A stretch of DNA of 13,127 nucleotides from CBDULQ01 sp965368115 (GCA_965368115.1 CBDULQ010000091.1:1-13127); one strand, 5' to 3'. Shown: positions 1 through 6,792, counted from the first letter of the stretch. The notes: a model not told the origin generated them from the sequence alone. A program made the numbers and translations.

Positions 1-543
1 GTTGTGGCCTTCCCCCTGGCCGGATTTGCGTTCGGCAAACCGTTAAAAATCGTAGCGCCTGAGGCTTTCGGCTTAAACTGCCCCGAGCAGTGGTTGTGTA
101 TAGATGACATGTCTAGACTCGAAGAGGCGAAAAGCCTGTATGCAGCTGGAATAACCATTGTCGAAAGCCGCCTGTCGCCCTTGACGAAAAAACCTAAAGT
201 TGTGTTCTGTTCGACCAAAGCGTGTTTTTCAGGTTTCGGATTCGGCCCTCAGGCCGGCCAGTCTATCGGTGGCCTGGGTGTTGTCATCGCGCCGCGAGGC
301 TGGAAGTCGTATTACGTGACTCATGAGCTAATCCATCAATGGCAATCCGAGAAATATGGCGCGCTGAATGTCTGGCTGGCTCCCGACTGGATCGTTGAAG
401 GTATGGCTTATGCGCTCAGCGATGATCCACGGAAAACATTAAGCGAGCCGTTTCAGACGTATAGAAATCATTATCGTCGTCAGTATGGCGATCTCAGTGG
501 GCTGGCGCTTGAAAATGCACTCAGGTCTTCCGGGAATTTATAG
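1..543 (+). CDS. Partial gluzincin-like metallopeptidase (HExxH) protein, 5' end outside window
   Basis: The frame is open at the left edge, so the true start is probably upstream; a GTG at position 4 is the first possible start seen but has no room for a ribosome binding site. The visible N-terminus (AFPLAGFAFG) looks like the end of a hydrophobic anchor or signal segment. Counting from the GTG, HELIH occurs at residues 107-111 and is followed by WIVEGMAYALS with Glu132, the spacing expected for a zinc metallopeptidase of the gluzincin type (HExxH plus a downstream Glu). Cys-containing motifs (LNCPEQWLCIDD, FCSTKACF) could form disulfides, consistent with a periplasmic location. This pattern matches a family of uncharacterised proteobacterial proteins; substrate unknown. 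The catalytic motif is seen directly; actual peptidase activity is inference. Confidence 0.6.
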   Translation, partial: VVAFPLAGFAFGKPLKIVAPEAFGLNCPEQWLCIDDMSRLEEAKSLYAAGITIVESRLSPLTKKPKVVFCSTKACFSGFGFGPQAGQSIGGLGVVIAPRGWKSYYVTHELIHQWQSEKYGALNVWLAPDWIVEGMAYALSDDPRKTLSEPFQTYRNHYRRQYGDLSGLALENALRSSGNL

Positions 544-555
544 GCGATTGTTTGC

Positions 556-873
556 GTGGACACTTCTTTAGCCCAATCCATCAAATTATCGCTGATGAGT
601 CTTGTTAGCCTATCTAAAGATGCGTTGCATATCTACGTGGGGCTCACGGTTTTTCTGGTTGCGGCGTTAATATTACGTAAGCCACTGCGATCACCCCTGC
701 CATGGCTGGCGGTGCTGGTGGTGGCTGTTCTGGGCGAAATCGTTGATATTCACGATAACCTTCAACGGCTGGGTGTCTGGGGAATACGTGGCAGTATCCA
801 CGATATCCTGAACACCCTGTTCTGGCCCACCGTGTTATTACTGCTGGATCGATTCCGTGTTTTCCCTCGCTGA
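556..873 (+). CDS. Small hypothetical membrane protein
   Basis: A 105-residue protein that I do not recognise. It has about three hydrophobic segments: roughly residues 26-42 (IYVGLTVFLVAALIL), 47-62 (SPLPWLAVLVVAVLGEI) and 85-98 (ILNTLFWPTVLLLL), separated by short charged stretches. An acidic and histidine-containing linker (EIVDIHDNLQRLG) lies between the second and third. It starts at a GTG 12 bases after the stop of the metallopeptidase-like gene, so the two are probably co-transcribed. No good Shine-Dalgarno sequence precedes the GTG; an in-frame ATG at 595 is an alternative start and would remove 13 residues. Inner-membrane location is inferred from hydrophobicity; function unknown. 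Confidence 0.6.
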   Translation: MDTSLAQSIKLSLMSLVSLSKDALHIYVGLTVFLVAALILRKPLRSPLPWLAVLVVAVLGEIVDIHDNLQRLGVWGIRGSIHDILNTLFWPTVLLLLDRFRVFPR

Positions 874-984
874 CCCGGTTGTTTACGTACAGATAATCCC
901 TTCCTGGAATGATCCTGATTGGCCCCGGGCTTGAATCCCGGTATTTCAACTGAGCAAGATTCGGGTCGTTTTAAGCGGCTGGAT

Positions 985-1048
985 ACATAACATCCACATT
1001 GAATCTCGGCAGTCCTTGCCGAGAACCCACGGAATGAGGATGTTATGT
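985..1048 (+). promoter_or_regulatory. Long leader hairpin enclosing the SDR start codon
   Basis: ACATAACATCC (985-995) is an exact 11-base inverted match to GGATGTTATGT (1038-1048). The right arm contains the end of the purine-rich ribosome binding region and the ATG at 1045-1047. Inside this outer stem lies a second perfect 8-base hairpin, TCTCGGCA (1004-1011) / TGCCGAGA (1017-1024), with a 5-base loop. In RNA the two stems would stack and hide the start codon; in DNA they could also form a repressor-binding palindrome. No T-tract follows, so it is not an intrinsic terminator. Base pairing is seen directly; a regulatory role is inference. Confidence 0.5.
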
Positions 1049-1806
1049 CAGTATTAGAAAATAAAGTCGCGATTGTTACAGGTGCAAGCTCAGGCATCGG
1101 GCGTGCGTCCGCACAATTATTTGCCCGGGAAGGTGCGAAAGTGATTCTGGGCGCGCGCCGTGTCGATCTGCTTGCAGGGCTGGTGGATGAGATTATCGGC
1201 CAGGGTGGAGAGGCCGCGTATCTGGCCGGCGATGTCAGGGATGAGACTTATTCGAGAGACCTGGTAGCGCTCGCAGTGGATCGTTTCGGTGGACTTGATA
1301 TCGCTTTTAACAATGCCGGTACGCTTGGCGATCTGGGTACCGACCTGAGCGCATTGACGCTGGATGACTGGAACCATACATTAGCCACCAATCTCACCAG
1401 CGCATTTCTGGGGGCCAAATACCAGCTTCCTGCAATGCGCGACCGGGGGTCGCTGATATTTACCTCGTCATTCGTGGGTTACACCATCGGCTTTCCGCAA
1501 AACTCAGCTTATGCCGCGAGCAAGGCGGGATTGATCGGATTGACCAAGGGACTGGCGGTTGAATATGGCGCGCAGGGTATCCGCGTAAACGCCTTGCTGC
1601 CCGGTGGCACCGACACACCTATGGCGCGGCAATTCGCTAACGACCCGGAAACGCTGGCGTTTGTCGAGAGTATTCACGCCTTGAAGCGCCTGGCGACGCC
1701 GGAAGAGATCGCACAATCTGCACTTTACCTTGCTTCGGATGCATCCAGTTTTACCACCGGTACTGCCCTCCTGGCCGATGGAGGCGTATCCATATGTAAA
1801 ACATAA
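1045..1806 (+). CDS. SDR-family NAD(P)-dependent oxidoreductase
   Basis: Classical short-chain dehydrogenase/reductase of 253 residues, the usual length for the family. The Rossmann nucleotide-binding motif TGASSGIG is at residues 12-19, GDVRD near 62-66, NNAG at 89-92, a structural Asn at 116, and the catalytic Ser (141/142), Tyr156 and Lys160 in SAYAASK; PGGTDTPM (186-193) follows as expected. Arg38 and Arg39 after the second beta strand suggest a preference for NADP(H), although this is only a tendency in the family. Substrate cannot be deduced; many homologues are annotated as glucose dehydrogenase-like or 3-oxoacyl-ACP reductase-like proteins. The ATG is preceded by GAGGA four bases upstream, rather close, and lies inside the leader hairpin 985-1048. 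It appears to be a single-gene unit. Confidence 0.93.
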   Translation: MSVLENKVAIVTGASSGIGRASAQLFAREGAKVILGARRVDLLAGLVDEIIGQGGEAAYLAGDVRDETYSRDLVALAVDRFGGLDIAFNNAGTLGDLGTDLSALTLDDWNHTLATNLTSAFLGAKYQLPAMRDRGSLIFTSSFVGYTIGFPQNSAYAASKAGLIGLTKGLAVEYGAQGIRVNALLPGGTDTPMARQFANDPETLAFVESIHALKRLATPEEIAQSALYLASDASSFTTGTALLADGGVSICKT

Positions 1807-1884
1807 TCTCAGGGACAGGCGCGTTGTGCTCAGGTGGCTGGATGTCGGCACAGGTCTGCTCGCGCATGCATCAGCTACACGGAA

Positions 1885-1912
1885 TTGACAAAGTCGCATG
1901 TTTAAATAAGCT
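1885..1912 (+). promoter_or_regulatory. Possible sigma70 promoter for the DUF1801 gene
   Basis: A perfect -35 hexamer TTGACA (1885-1890) is followed after 16 bases by TAAGCT (1907-1912), which is a poor -10. The AT-rich sequence TTTAAATAAGC around 1901-1911 fits melting, and the position is 58 bases before the next start. The -35 is convincing; the -10 is not. Confidence 0.3.
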
Positions 1913-1969
1913 TATCGGATCGTTTCAATTCGAGCTCGCCTCGATAAAAAAGGACCGGGACGCTTATCC

Positions 1970-2374
1970 ATGCAAGCCGAGGTGCAACAAAAGTTCGACA
2001 GCTACCCCGAAAAAATCCGCCCCCTGATGTATCAGTTAAGAGAGCTTGTGCTCAGTATTGCGGAGGAAGGCGACCTGGGCGAGGTGGAAGAAACCCTGAA
2101 ATGGGGTGAACCGAGCTACCGGGTTAACGGTGGTAGCTCGGTGCGAATGGACTGGAAACCGAAAGATCCCGGCCATTACTACCTGTTTTTTCACTGCCAG
2201 ACGAAATTGGTCGACACCTTCCGTGAGTTATATTCGGGTCGTCTCGAATTTCAGGGTAATCGAGCTATCGTACTAAGTGTCGACCGAAGACGCCCCGATG
2301 CAATAATCAGGCATTGTATAGAACTGGCTTTCAAGTACCAGTCGATAAAGCATTTGCCTTTGCTGGGCGCATGA
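1970..2374 (+). CDS. DUF1801 domain-containing protein
   Basis: A 134-residue protein matching the pattern of the DUF1801 (YdhG-like) family: an N-terminal helix with FDSYPEKIRPLMYQLRELV, then ETLKWGEPSYRV, then a beta-rich part with MDWKPKDPGHYYLFFHCQTKLVDTF and a C-terminal RHCIELAFKYQSIKHL. The KWG.P.Y motif is the family hallmark. The biochemical role of DUF1801 proteins is not established; they are small soluble cytoplasmic proteins related in fold to frataxin-like or YdeI-like domains. CGGGA about nine bases before the ATG is the best ribosome binding site. The gene lies 163 bases after the SDR with a candidate promoter between, so it probably begins its own transcript. Confidence 0.8.
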   Translation: MQAEVQQKFDSYPEKIRPLMYQLRELVLSIAEEGDLGEVEETLKWGEPSYRVNGGSSVRMDWKPKDPGHYYLFFHCQTKLVDTFRELYSGRLEFQGNRAIVLSVDRRRPDAIIRHCIELAFKYQSIKHLPLLGA

Positions 2375-2432
2375 ATGATACGGGCCGATGTCATCCCGGC
2401 CGACGAAGATGTAAATATCTGGAGGAGACAAT

Positions 2433-2897
2433 ATGCGCGTTCGACCGATGACAGAGCAGGATGCGGACGAGGTGAGCGCGCTTTGCATTGATGTTTTCCT
2501 GAAGTCGGTTGCACCTTCCCTGGCCGAAACCGGCGTCGAAAATTTCTGTAAAGTTGCCGCGCCGGAAAACTTCATCTCTCGACTAACAGGCGGCAATGCC
2601 ATACTGCTGATGGAAGATGCAGCGCGAATTACAGGCGTTGTAGAGCTCAGGGAGGGTCGGCATGTGGCGATATTTTTTGTGGCCTCGGATTGTCAACGGC
2701 GGGGTGTCGGTCGGCGCCTGATGTCCGCGTTAAGCGAATATATGCGCGCTGATGTGATCACCGTCAACGCATCGCTAAACTCGGTTGCGGCTTACGAGCA
2801 TTATGGGTTTGCATGTTCAGGGGAAGTGGCTGAGTCCGATGGTTTGATCTACCAGCCCATGCAGGCAAAACGCGAGGGCTTGATGTCGTTAACATGA
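2433..2897 (+). CDS. GNAT-family N-acetyltransferase
   Basis: A 154-residue GNAT acetyltransferase, expected to transfer an acetyl group from acetyl-CoA to an amine. The fold order is visible: the N-terminal MRVRPMTEQDADEVSAL helix entry, the beta4 strand HVAIFFVASDC, the acetyl-CoA pyrophosphate-binding motif A QRRGVGRRL (88-96), and the C-terminal VNASLNSVAAYEHYGF (111-126), where the Tyr commonly acts as general acid. Substrate cannot be predicted. The start is well supported by GGAGGAG at 2421-2427. Its stop codon overlaps a possible upstream start of the next gene (ATGA at 2894-2897), and the better-supported next start is 35 bases downstream, so the two are likely translated from one mRNA. 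Confidence 0.9.
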   Translation: MRVRPMTEQDADEVSALCIDVFLKSVAPSLAETGVENFCKVAAPENFISRLTGGNAILLMEDAARITGVVELREGRHVAIFFVASDCQRRGVGRRLMSALSEYMRADVITVNASLNSVAAYEHYGFACSGEVAESDGLIYQPMQAKREGLMSLT

Positions 2898-2932
2898 TAT
2901 CCGTCGTCGAATTGAGAGGCACCGGAGGCAGG

Positions 2933-3322
2933 ATGGATAAACCTGAATATCTGTATCACGGCGATAGAATACGCATGGATGTGCTCGAGCCCAGGCAGGC
3001 CGTCGGGTTTGGCGAGCAGGACTGCCGCAAGGCGGTGTATGCGGTTGCGGTTAAGGAATGGGCCATCCCGTTTGCTTTAACGTTCCAGCCCACCGCTGAA
3101 GGCGCAATATTTTCGGTGGATATTGAATGCAGTCCGCCGCGGATCCGGTTGAAGAATGCCGTTGTCGAATGGGACCGTAGCGGATATCTGTACATCCTTC
3201 CCTCGGATACGTTTGAACAGGTGGATGAGCAGCAATGGGTGTCTTATTCCAAGGTCGTGCCGATTCATGTTGAACGGGTTGACCCGGAAGCGTTTCGGGA
3301 ATGGGTCGACACGACTTCGTAA
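2933..3322 (+). CDS. Hypothetical protein, ADP-ribosyltransferase-like N-terminal motif
   Basis: A 129-residue protein. An in-frame ATG at 2894 overlaps the GNAT stop, but the ATG at 2933 is chosen because GGAGG (2924-2928) lies four bases before it. The N-terminus YLYHGDRIRMDVLEP resembles the first beta strand of NAD-binding KptA/PARP-like ADP-ribosyltransferase folds, where a His-Gly pair contacts NAD; AVYAVAVKEWAIPFAL (34-49) would fit the next conserved region, and EQQWVSYSKVVPIHVERVDP near the C-terminus resembles the closing strands. This is fold-level pattern recognition, not a confident family assignment, and I see no clear catalytic Glu motif. It may be a small enzyme or a degenerate ART-like protein. 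Co-transcribed with the acetyltransferase. Confidence 0.55.
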   Translation: MDKPEYLYHGDRIRMDVLEPRQAVGFGEQDCRKAVYAVAVKEWAIPFALTFQPTAEGAIFSVDIECSPPRIRLKNAVVEWDRSGYLYILPSDTFEQVDEQQWVSYSKVVPIHVERVDPEAFREWVDTTS

Positions 3323-3385
3323 AAGTGAAGTGTTTGTCGGCCCGGATATTAAAGTAAGCATTGATAATAAAAAACGGAAATGATT

Positions 3386-3514
3386 ATGTCTGGAATCGAA
3401 TTATCCAAAGATGGAAAAGACATCCATGACGCCCAGACGATGCCGGAAAAACGCATGAAAGATATGGGGGAAGCGATTTGCGAACCGAAGAAAGTCACGG
3501 AGTTCGGGCGATGA
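3386..3514 (+). CDS. Small unrecognised ORF, 42 residues, overlapping the racemase start
   Basis: Reads MSGIELSKDGKDIHDAQTMP and then EKRMKDMGEAICEPKKVTEF-GR before TGA at 3512-3514. The stop overlaps the racemase ATG at 3511 as ATGA, the classic sign of translational coupling. CGGA at 3375-3378 lies seven bases before the chosen ATG; an in-frame ATG at 3380 would add two residues but sits too close to it. The peptide is polar and highly charged, with one Cys and no membrane segment. I do not recognise it. It could be a genuine small protein, a leader that couples racemase translation, or chance; the precise overlap and the ribosome binding site favour the first two. Confidence 0.45.
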   Translation: MSGIELSKDGKDIHDAQTMPEKRMKDMGEAICEPKKVTEFGR

Positions 3515-4224
3515 AAACCATCGGACTGTTAGGCGGTATGAGCTGGGAAAGCACGGTGGGTTATTACCGGGCTATCAATCAAGGTGTGAAACAGGCACTG
3601 GGCGGATACCACTCAGCCAGAATTGTCATGTATAGCGTCGATTTCGATCCACTGGAAAAACTGCAGCAATCGGGCGACTGGGTGGGCATCGCCGAAATGC
3701 TTAGTGACGCCGCGCAAAAAGTGAAAGCCGGCGGTGCAGATTTTCTGCTTATCTGCACCAACACCATGCACAAGGTGGCGCCCGAGATCGAACAGGCTAT
3801 TAACATACCCATACTGCATATTGTCGATGCCGCCGCTGAAGTGATCATCAAGGATAATATCAACACCGTCGGCTTACTGGGCACGGCGTTCACCATGGAG
3901 CAGGATTTTTATAAAAATCGTTTCAGCGATCGTTATGGCATCCAGGTGCTGACGCCCGACGAGAACGACAGAAAGATCGTGCATCGGGTGATCTTCGAAG
4001 AGCTGGTTTTCGGCACTAGCGATGCTAATTCAAAAGCCGAGTATTTGCGTATCATCGATAACCTGGCCAGGCAGGGCGCCGAGGCGGTGATATTAGGTTG
4101 CACCGAAATCGGTATGCTGGTGAATCAGGTCGACACCGAAGTGAGGCTGCTGGATACCACCGCGATCCATGCGGCTAAAGCAGTGGAGTATGCTGTGAGG
4201 AGTAGCATAATAGATTCACAATAA
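3511..4224 (+). CDS. Aspartate/glutamate racemase family protein
   Basis: PLP-independent amino-acid racemase of the Asp/Glu racemase superfamily (similar in layout to E. coli YgeA), 237 residues. The start MKTIGLLGGMSWESTVGYYR is the family signature. The two catalytic cysteines are present: Cys82 in LLICTNTMHK and Cys197 in VILGCTEIG, which act as the acid-base pair on either face of the substrate alpha carbon. HIVDAAAE (103-110) and VGLLGTAFTME (120-130) are also conserved. The frame extends upstream to a TTG at 3478, but the ATG at 3511 has GGAG eight bases upstream and matches the family N-terminus. Likely cytoplasmic, making or recycling a D-amino acid; the exact substrate is not determinable. 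Confidence 0.92.
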   Translation: MKTIGLLGGMSWESTVGYYRAINQGVKQALGGYHSARIVMYSVDFDPLEKLQQSGDWVGIAEMLSDAAQKVKAGGADFLLICTNTMHKVAPEIEQAINIPILHIVDAAAEVIIKDNINTVGLLGTAFTMEQDFYKNRFSDRYGIQVLTPDENDRKIVHRVIFEELVFGTSDANSKAEYLRIIDNLARQGAEAVILGCTEIGMLVNQVDTEVRLLDTTAIHAAKAVEYAVRSSIIDSQ

Positions 4225-4252
4225 AAGTACGCATCATGAATGGAGAATTGAT

Positions 4253-4942
4253 ATGGACTTTGACAGAATGCGTGACACAATTAAAAAGCAATATGATGAC
4301 CTTCTTACATATGCACTGGGAGCAGCAACGGGTATTTTCGGGATATTTAGTACAGTTGGAAGAATTGACGAAATTTACAAGCTGTACACAGTAGGAAGTC
4401 TTGGATTACAGAATATTTTATCTTTTATATTGCTGATACTGACTTTATTTCTTGGGTTCTCCTGGTTCGTGTCCGGAAAATATGAATTGTCGCTATTAAG
4501 AAGGTACTATGAGGGTTATTTCCCGCCCATAGCTTTCTCCAGTTTGCCGACTGTTATAATGCTGGCGATCACATTGGTGTTGCTGGTGATTACGAGTGAT
4601 AACATTCTGCTGTATTCCGTCATCGCGCTCATATATTCAATTATAGCTCTGGTTGCAAACCTGCTTGTTAGAAGCCATTTTAAAGATGGTTTTAATAGAG
4701 CAAAAGATAACGACGGCATTCCCAGGGTTTATAACGAAGAAATGGAAAAATATTACATAGAGAGAAAAAACGGCAGGGACGGCATGATATTGATCGTGGC
4801 CTCATTAGTATCTATATTGCTTATGATGTCGGGTCGACCGGAATATATTAGTTACCTGGTTTTGATTTGCAGTATTGTGTTAAACGAAGCGATTGTATGG
4901 TCCTGGAGGTCACGTCTCTATAGAAAGCTGCGCAGTATATGA
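4253..4942 (+). CDS. Hypothetical polytopic membrane protein
   Basis: A 229-residue protein that I do not recognise. About six hydrophobic segments are visible: roughly 19-36, 52-73, 95-114, 118-139, 176-194 and 199-217, with a charged central loop around residues 141-175 (DGFNRAKDNDG through YIERKNGRDG) and a basic C-terminus (SRLYRKLR). No catalytic motif is evident. GGAG at 4242-4245 lies a suitable distance before the ATG. It starts 28 bases after the racemase and could share its transcript, but its sequence is visibly more AT-rich than its left-hand neighbours, hinting at a different origin. It is followed by a strong stem-loop. Inner-membrane location is inferred. Confidence 0.75.
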   Translation: MDFDRMRDTIKKQYDDLLTYALGAATGIFGIFSTVGRIDEIYKLYTVGSLGLQNILSFILLILTLFLGFSWFVSGKYELSLLRRYYEGYFPPIAFSSLPTVIMLAITLVLLVITSDNILLYSVIALIYSIIALVANLLVRSHFKDGFNRAKDNDGIPRVYNEEMEKYYIERKNGRDGMILIVASLVSILLMMSGRPEYISYLVLICSIVLNEAIVWSWRSRLYRKLRSI

Positions 4943-4987
4943 ATCTCACGCTGTCCGGTTGGCTGCATAGCAAAACTATCGGCTGTA

Positions 4988-5016
4988 CCCCCTGTTGCTC
5001 CACCCGCAACAGGGGG
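4988..5016 (+). terminator. Strong stem-loop between convergent genes, probable terminator
   Basis: CCCCCTGTTGC (4988-4998) and GCAACAGGGGG (5006-5016) form a perfect 11-base-pair GC-rich stem with a 7-base loop. It lies 45 bases after the membrane protein stop and is followed by CGGATCTATTTTG, a weak and displaced T-tract. It probably ends plus-strand transcription; on the minus strand the T-run (TAGTTTT) is further away, so bidirectional action is possible but less convincing. Confidence 0.6.
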
Positions 5017-5074
5017 CGGATCTATTTTGCACTGCATCGTCGGGTGGTTCGTGCGACGTGAACAAAATAGTCCG
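5017..5074. repeat. Second stem-loop abutting the terminator
   Basis: CGGATCTATTTTG (5017-5029) pairs with CAAAATAGTCCG (5063-5074) over 12 base pairs with a single bulged T. Within the loop, CGTCG (5038-5042) pairs with CGACG (5054-5058). The first base of this structure directly follows the last base of the 4988-5016 stem, so two hairpins tile the convergent intergenic space. Confidence 0.5.
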
Positions 5075-5088
5075 GCCCTGATTCCATT

Positions 5089-5640
5089 CTAGCGTTTGTA
5101 CAATGCTTCCAGCTCCGCCACGCCCAGCTTGTGGCTGTTGAGCATATAGCCCACCAGTGCGGCGGAGCTGTTGGGTTTTATCTCCAGTCGCTCCACATCG
5201 AGTGCAAACACTTTGAACTGGTAACGATGAGCTTTGTCTCCGGGTGGCGGGCAGGCGCCGCCGAAACCAGCTGTACCGTAGTCGCTGCGATGCTGCACCA
5301 TGCTTTTGGGCGCAAGCCCCGCCGCGGGATCACCCGCATTGGCAGGCAGCATGCTTACATCGGCCGGGATGTTGAAGGCCATCCAGTGCCACCAGCCGCT
5401 GCCGGTCGGGGCGTCTGGATCGTAAACCGTGACTGCAAAGCTTTTGGTCCCTGATGGTGCATGGCGCCATGCGAGCTGCGGTGAGGTGTTGCCGCCATCG
5501 CAACCGAAGCCTTTATATTCCTGCGCTTTCGCCATGAGCTTGCCTGCATGAATATCCTGGCTGGTGAGTTCAAAGCCATGCACTGCAGGTGCTATGGCGA
5601 ATGCCGTTATCACGGCAATGGATTTAATTGTTTTCATCAT
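5089..5640 (-). CDS. YbhB/YbcL family Raf kinase inhibitor-like (PEBP) protein
   Basis: A phosphatidylethanolamine-binding-protein fold protein of the bacterial YbhB/YbcL family, 183 residues from the first ATG. The N-terminus MMKTIKSIAVITAFAIAPAVHG is a Sec signal peptide with likely cleavage after HG, so the mature protein is periplasmic. The family ligand-pocket motif DPDAPTGSGWWHWMAFNIP is at 74-92, and GFGGACPPPGDKAHRYQFKVFALD follows at about 125-148. The sequence preceding the two tandem ATGs places GGAG three bases from the first and six from the second, so the second ATG (start at 5637) may be the true one. Physiological ligands of these proteins are poorly known. It lies 39 bases downstream of the AraC-family regulator on the same strand. 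Confidence 0.92.
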   Translation of the reverse strand: MMKTIKSIAVITAFAIAPAVHGFELTSQDIHAGKLMAKAQEYKGFGCDGGNTSPQLAWRHAPSGTKSFAVTVYDPDAPTGSGWWHWMAFNIPADVSMLPANAGDPAAGLAPKSMVQHRSDYGTAGFGGACPPPGDKAHRYQFKVFALDVERLEIKPNSSAALVGYMLNSHKLGVAELEALYKR

Positions 5641-5679
5641 GATCTCCGTCTTCGATAGATGCAGATCATGATAGTGAAT

Positions 5680-6579
5680 TCATGCTTTGGCGATTGCCCT
5701 CAATCGCTCCCGTTCTGCTCCATGCCGCTCGCGGCTCTTTTTAAGCTCCGCCGGTGAAAGACCGAAACGGCGTTTGAAGCGATCACTGAAACGGGAGTGG
5801 GAATTGTAGCCTACAGCTTCGGCCACCATGCCCACTGACCAGGAGGTTTCCTGAAGCAGGGCGAGGCCGGCGATCATGCGGGTTTCTTCCAGCACTTGCC
5901 GAAAGCCGCTGCCTTCGGCCTGCAAATAACGGCGCAATGTCGATTCGCCAATACCCAGTTGTCGGCACACCGTTCCCAGGTTCCATTCACGTGCCGGATC
6001 TGCGGCGAGCAACTGCGCGACCCGTTCACGCCATGAGGCTTCGCGGTTCAACAACAGGTTGCCGGCCACCCCGGCATGGGCAAGCAACAACAGAAATTCA
6101 ACCTGACGATGTTGACCGAGTGCGGCGTCGGCAGGATGCTTCATGCACCAGTCCACCCATTGGGCCATGGAAGTCACCAGTTCTTCGGTCGCCGGTGCGC
6201 GCCAGCGCGGTGAGCTGGCATCGACATGCTCGGCACCGTAGCTGCGTCGGAACTGCGCAATACTCTGTTCCGAAAAACCTATGGCCAGACCCAGGTAGTC
6301 CTCACCCTGCTTACCGGGATGGTTGCCGATCTCCGCGGTGCAGCCGGCCGGCAACAGCAGCAGTTCTCCCGGCAGCACATCCACCTGCCGTTGACCCAGC
6401 ACCAGCACCTTGCGACCGCTCACCACCAGCACCATGAGTGGCTGATGGAACGGGATGTCGCGCAGTTTCTGTACACTGTGCGAGTGGAAAATGCCGACAC
6501 CGCCGAGCGGCGCCCGGGCCGGGTCGGTAGAGAGATGTGCGAGTAAGCGCTCGCGCAGTTGTGAGAGAGGTAAGTTCAT
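5680..6579 (-). CDS. AraC-family transcriptional regulator
   Basis: A 299-residue regulator with an N-terminal cupin-like sensor domain (about 10-170; PLMVLVVSGRKVLVLG and VLPGELLLLPAGC are typical of the AraC_N group) and a C-terminal double helix-turn-helix DNA-binding domain. The first HTH is near 200-222 (WNLGTVCRQLGIGESTLRRYLQ) and the second near 248-270, with the AraC signature VAEAVGYNSHSRFSDRFKRRFGLSPAE at 252-278. It is cytoplasmic and expected to bind DNA as a dimer in response to a small ligand that cannot be deduced. The gene directly upstream in its reading direction is the amylase, 277 bases away, so it probably has its own promoter. It likely shares a transcript with the PEBP gene, a natural first candidate target. 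Confidence 0.92.
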   Translation of the reverse strand: MNLPLSQLRERLLAHLSTDPARAPLGGVGIFHSHSVQKLRDIPFHQPLMVLVVSGRKVLVLGQRQVDVLPGELLLLPAGCTAEIGNHPGKQGEDYLGLAIGFSEQSIAQFRRSYGAEHVDASSPRWRAPATEELVTSMAQWVDWCMKHPADAALGQHRQVEFLLLLAHAGVAGNLLLNREASWRERVAQLLAADPAREWNLGTVCRQLGIGESTLRRYLQAEGSGFRQVLEETRMIAGLALLQETSWSVGMVAEAVGYNSHSRFSDRFKRRFGLSPAELKKSRERHGAERERLRAIAKA

Positions 6580-6652
6580 GTTTAAAGCATACAGTATTAC
6601 GATAACGATAAAATGATTGTAACGCGGACATGGAGGTTTGTGAGTAAAAGTG

Positions 6653-6747
6653 GCACGGAATGGTTGCGTTGATCCGGCTGGAGCGCCGAATATAGAAGCC
6701 CCATATTTCCGTGCGTCCCTATTGTCGATGACCGTACTCTATGGGGC
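6653..6747. repeat. Two interleaved inverted repeats upstream of the AraC-family gene
   Basis: GCACGGAA (6653-6660) has a perfect partner TTCCGTGC (6707-6714), and GCCCCATA (6698-6705) has a perfect partner TATGGGGC (6740-6747). The two pairs interleave, so both cannot form as simple nested stems but they could form alternative or pseudoknot structures, or be protein-binding half-sites. They lie 74-168 bases before the regulator start. An A8 run follows at 6756-6763 (T8 on the minus strand). Confidence 0.3.
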
Positions 6748-6792
6748 GATATTTGAAAAAAAATCTGATGCGGGCATGTTTGCTAGTGAACA

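Noticed and set aside
925..941. CCGGG-cttgaat-CCCGG hairpin resembling a tRNA T-arm
   Set aside because: No acceptor stem, anticodon arm or CCA end can be built around it, and the loop does not match the TTCGANT consensus; also no T-tract for a terminator.
1824..2027. Open frame of 67 codons overlapping the DUF1801 start
   Set aside because: It overlaps a recognisable protein in another frame, is rich in unlikely Cys and lacks any family pattern.
1807..4252. A run of short, unrelated plus-strand genes resembling an integron cassette array
   Set aside because: The gaps lack paired attC core sites (GTTRRRY / RYYYAAC in imperfect inverted repeats) and several genes overlap or share ribosome binding arrangements typical of ordinary operons.
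5937..6437. 166-codon plus-strand frame opposite the AraC-family gene
   Set aside because: Pro/Arg/Ser-rich composition typical of an antisense shadow of a GC-rich gene; the other strand has clear AraC motifs.
6756..6763. T8 run on the minus strand as an amylase terminator
   Set aside because: No convincing hairpin directly precedes it on the minus strand; the nested repeat lies about 30 bases earlier.
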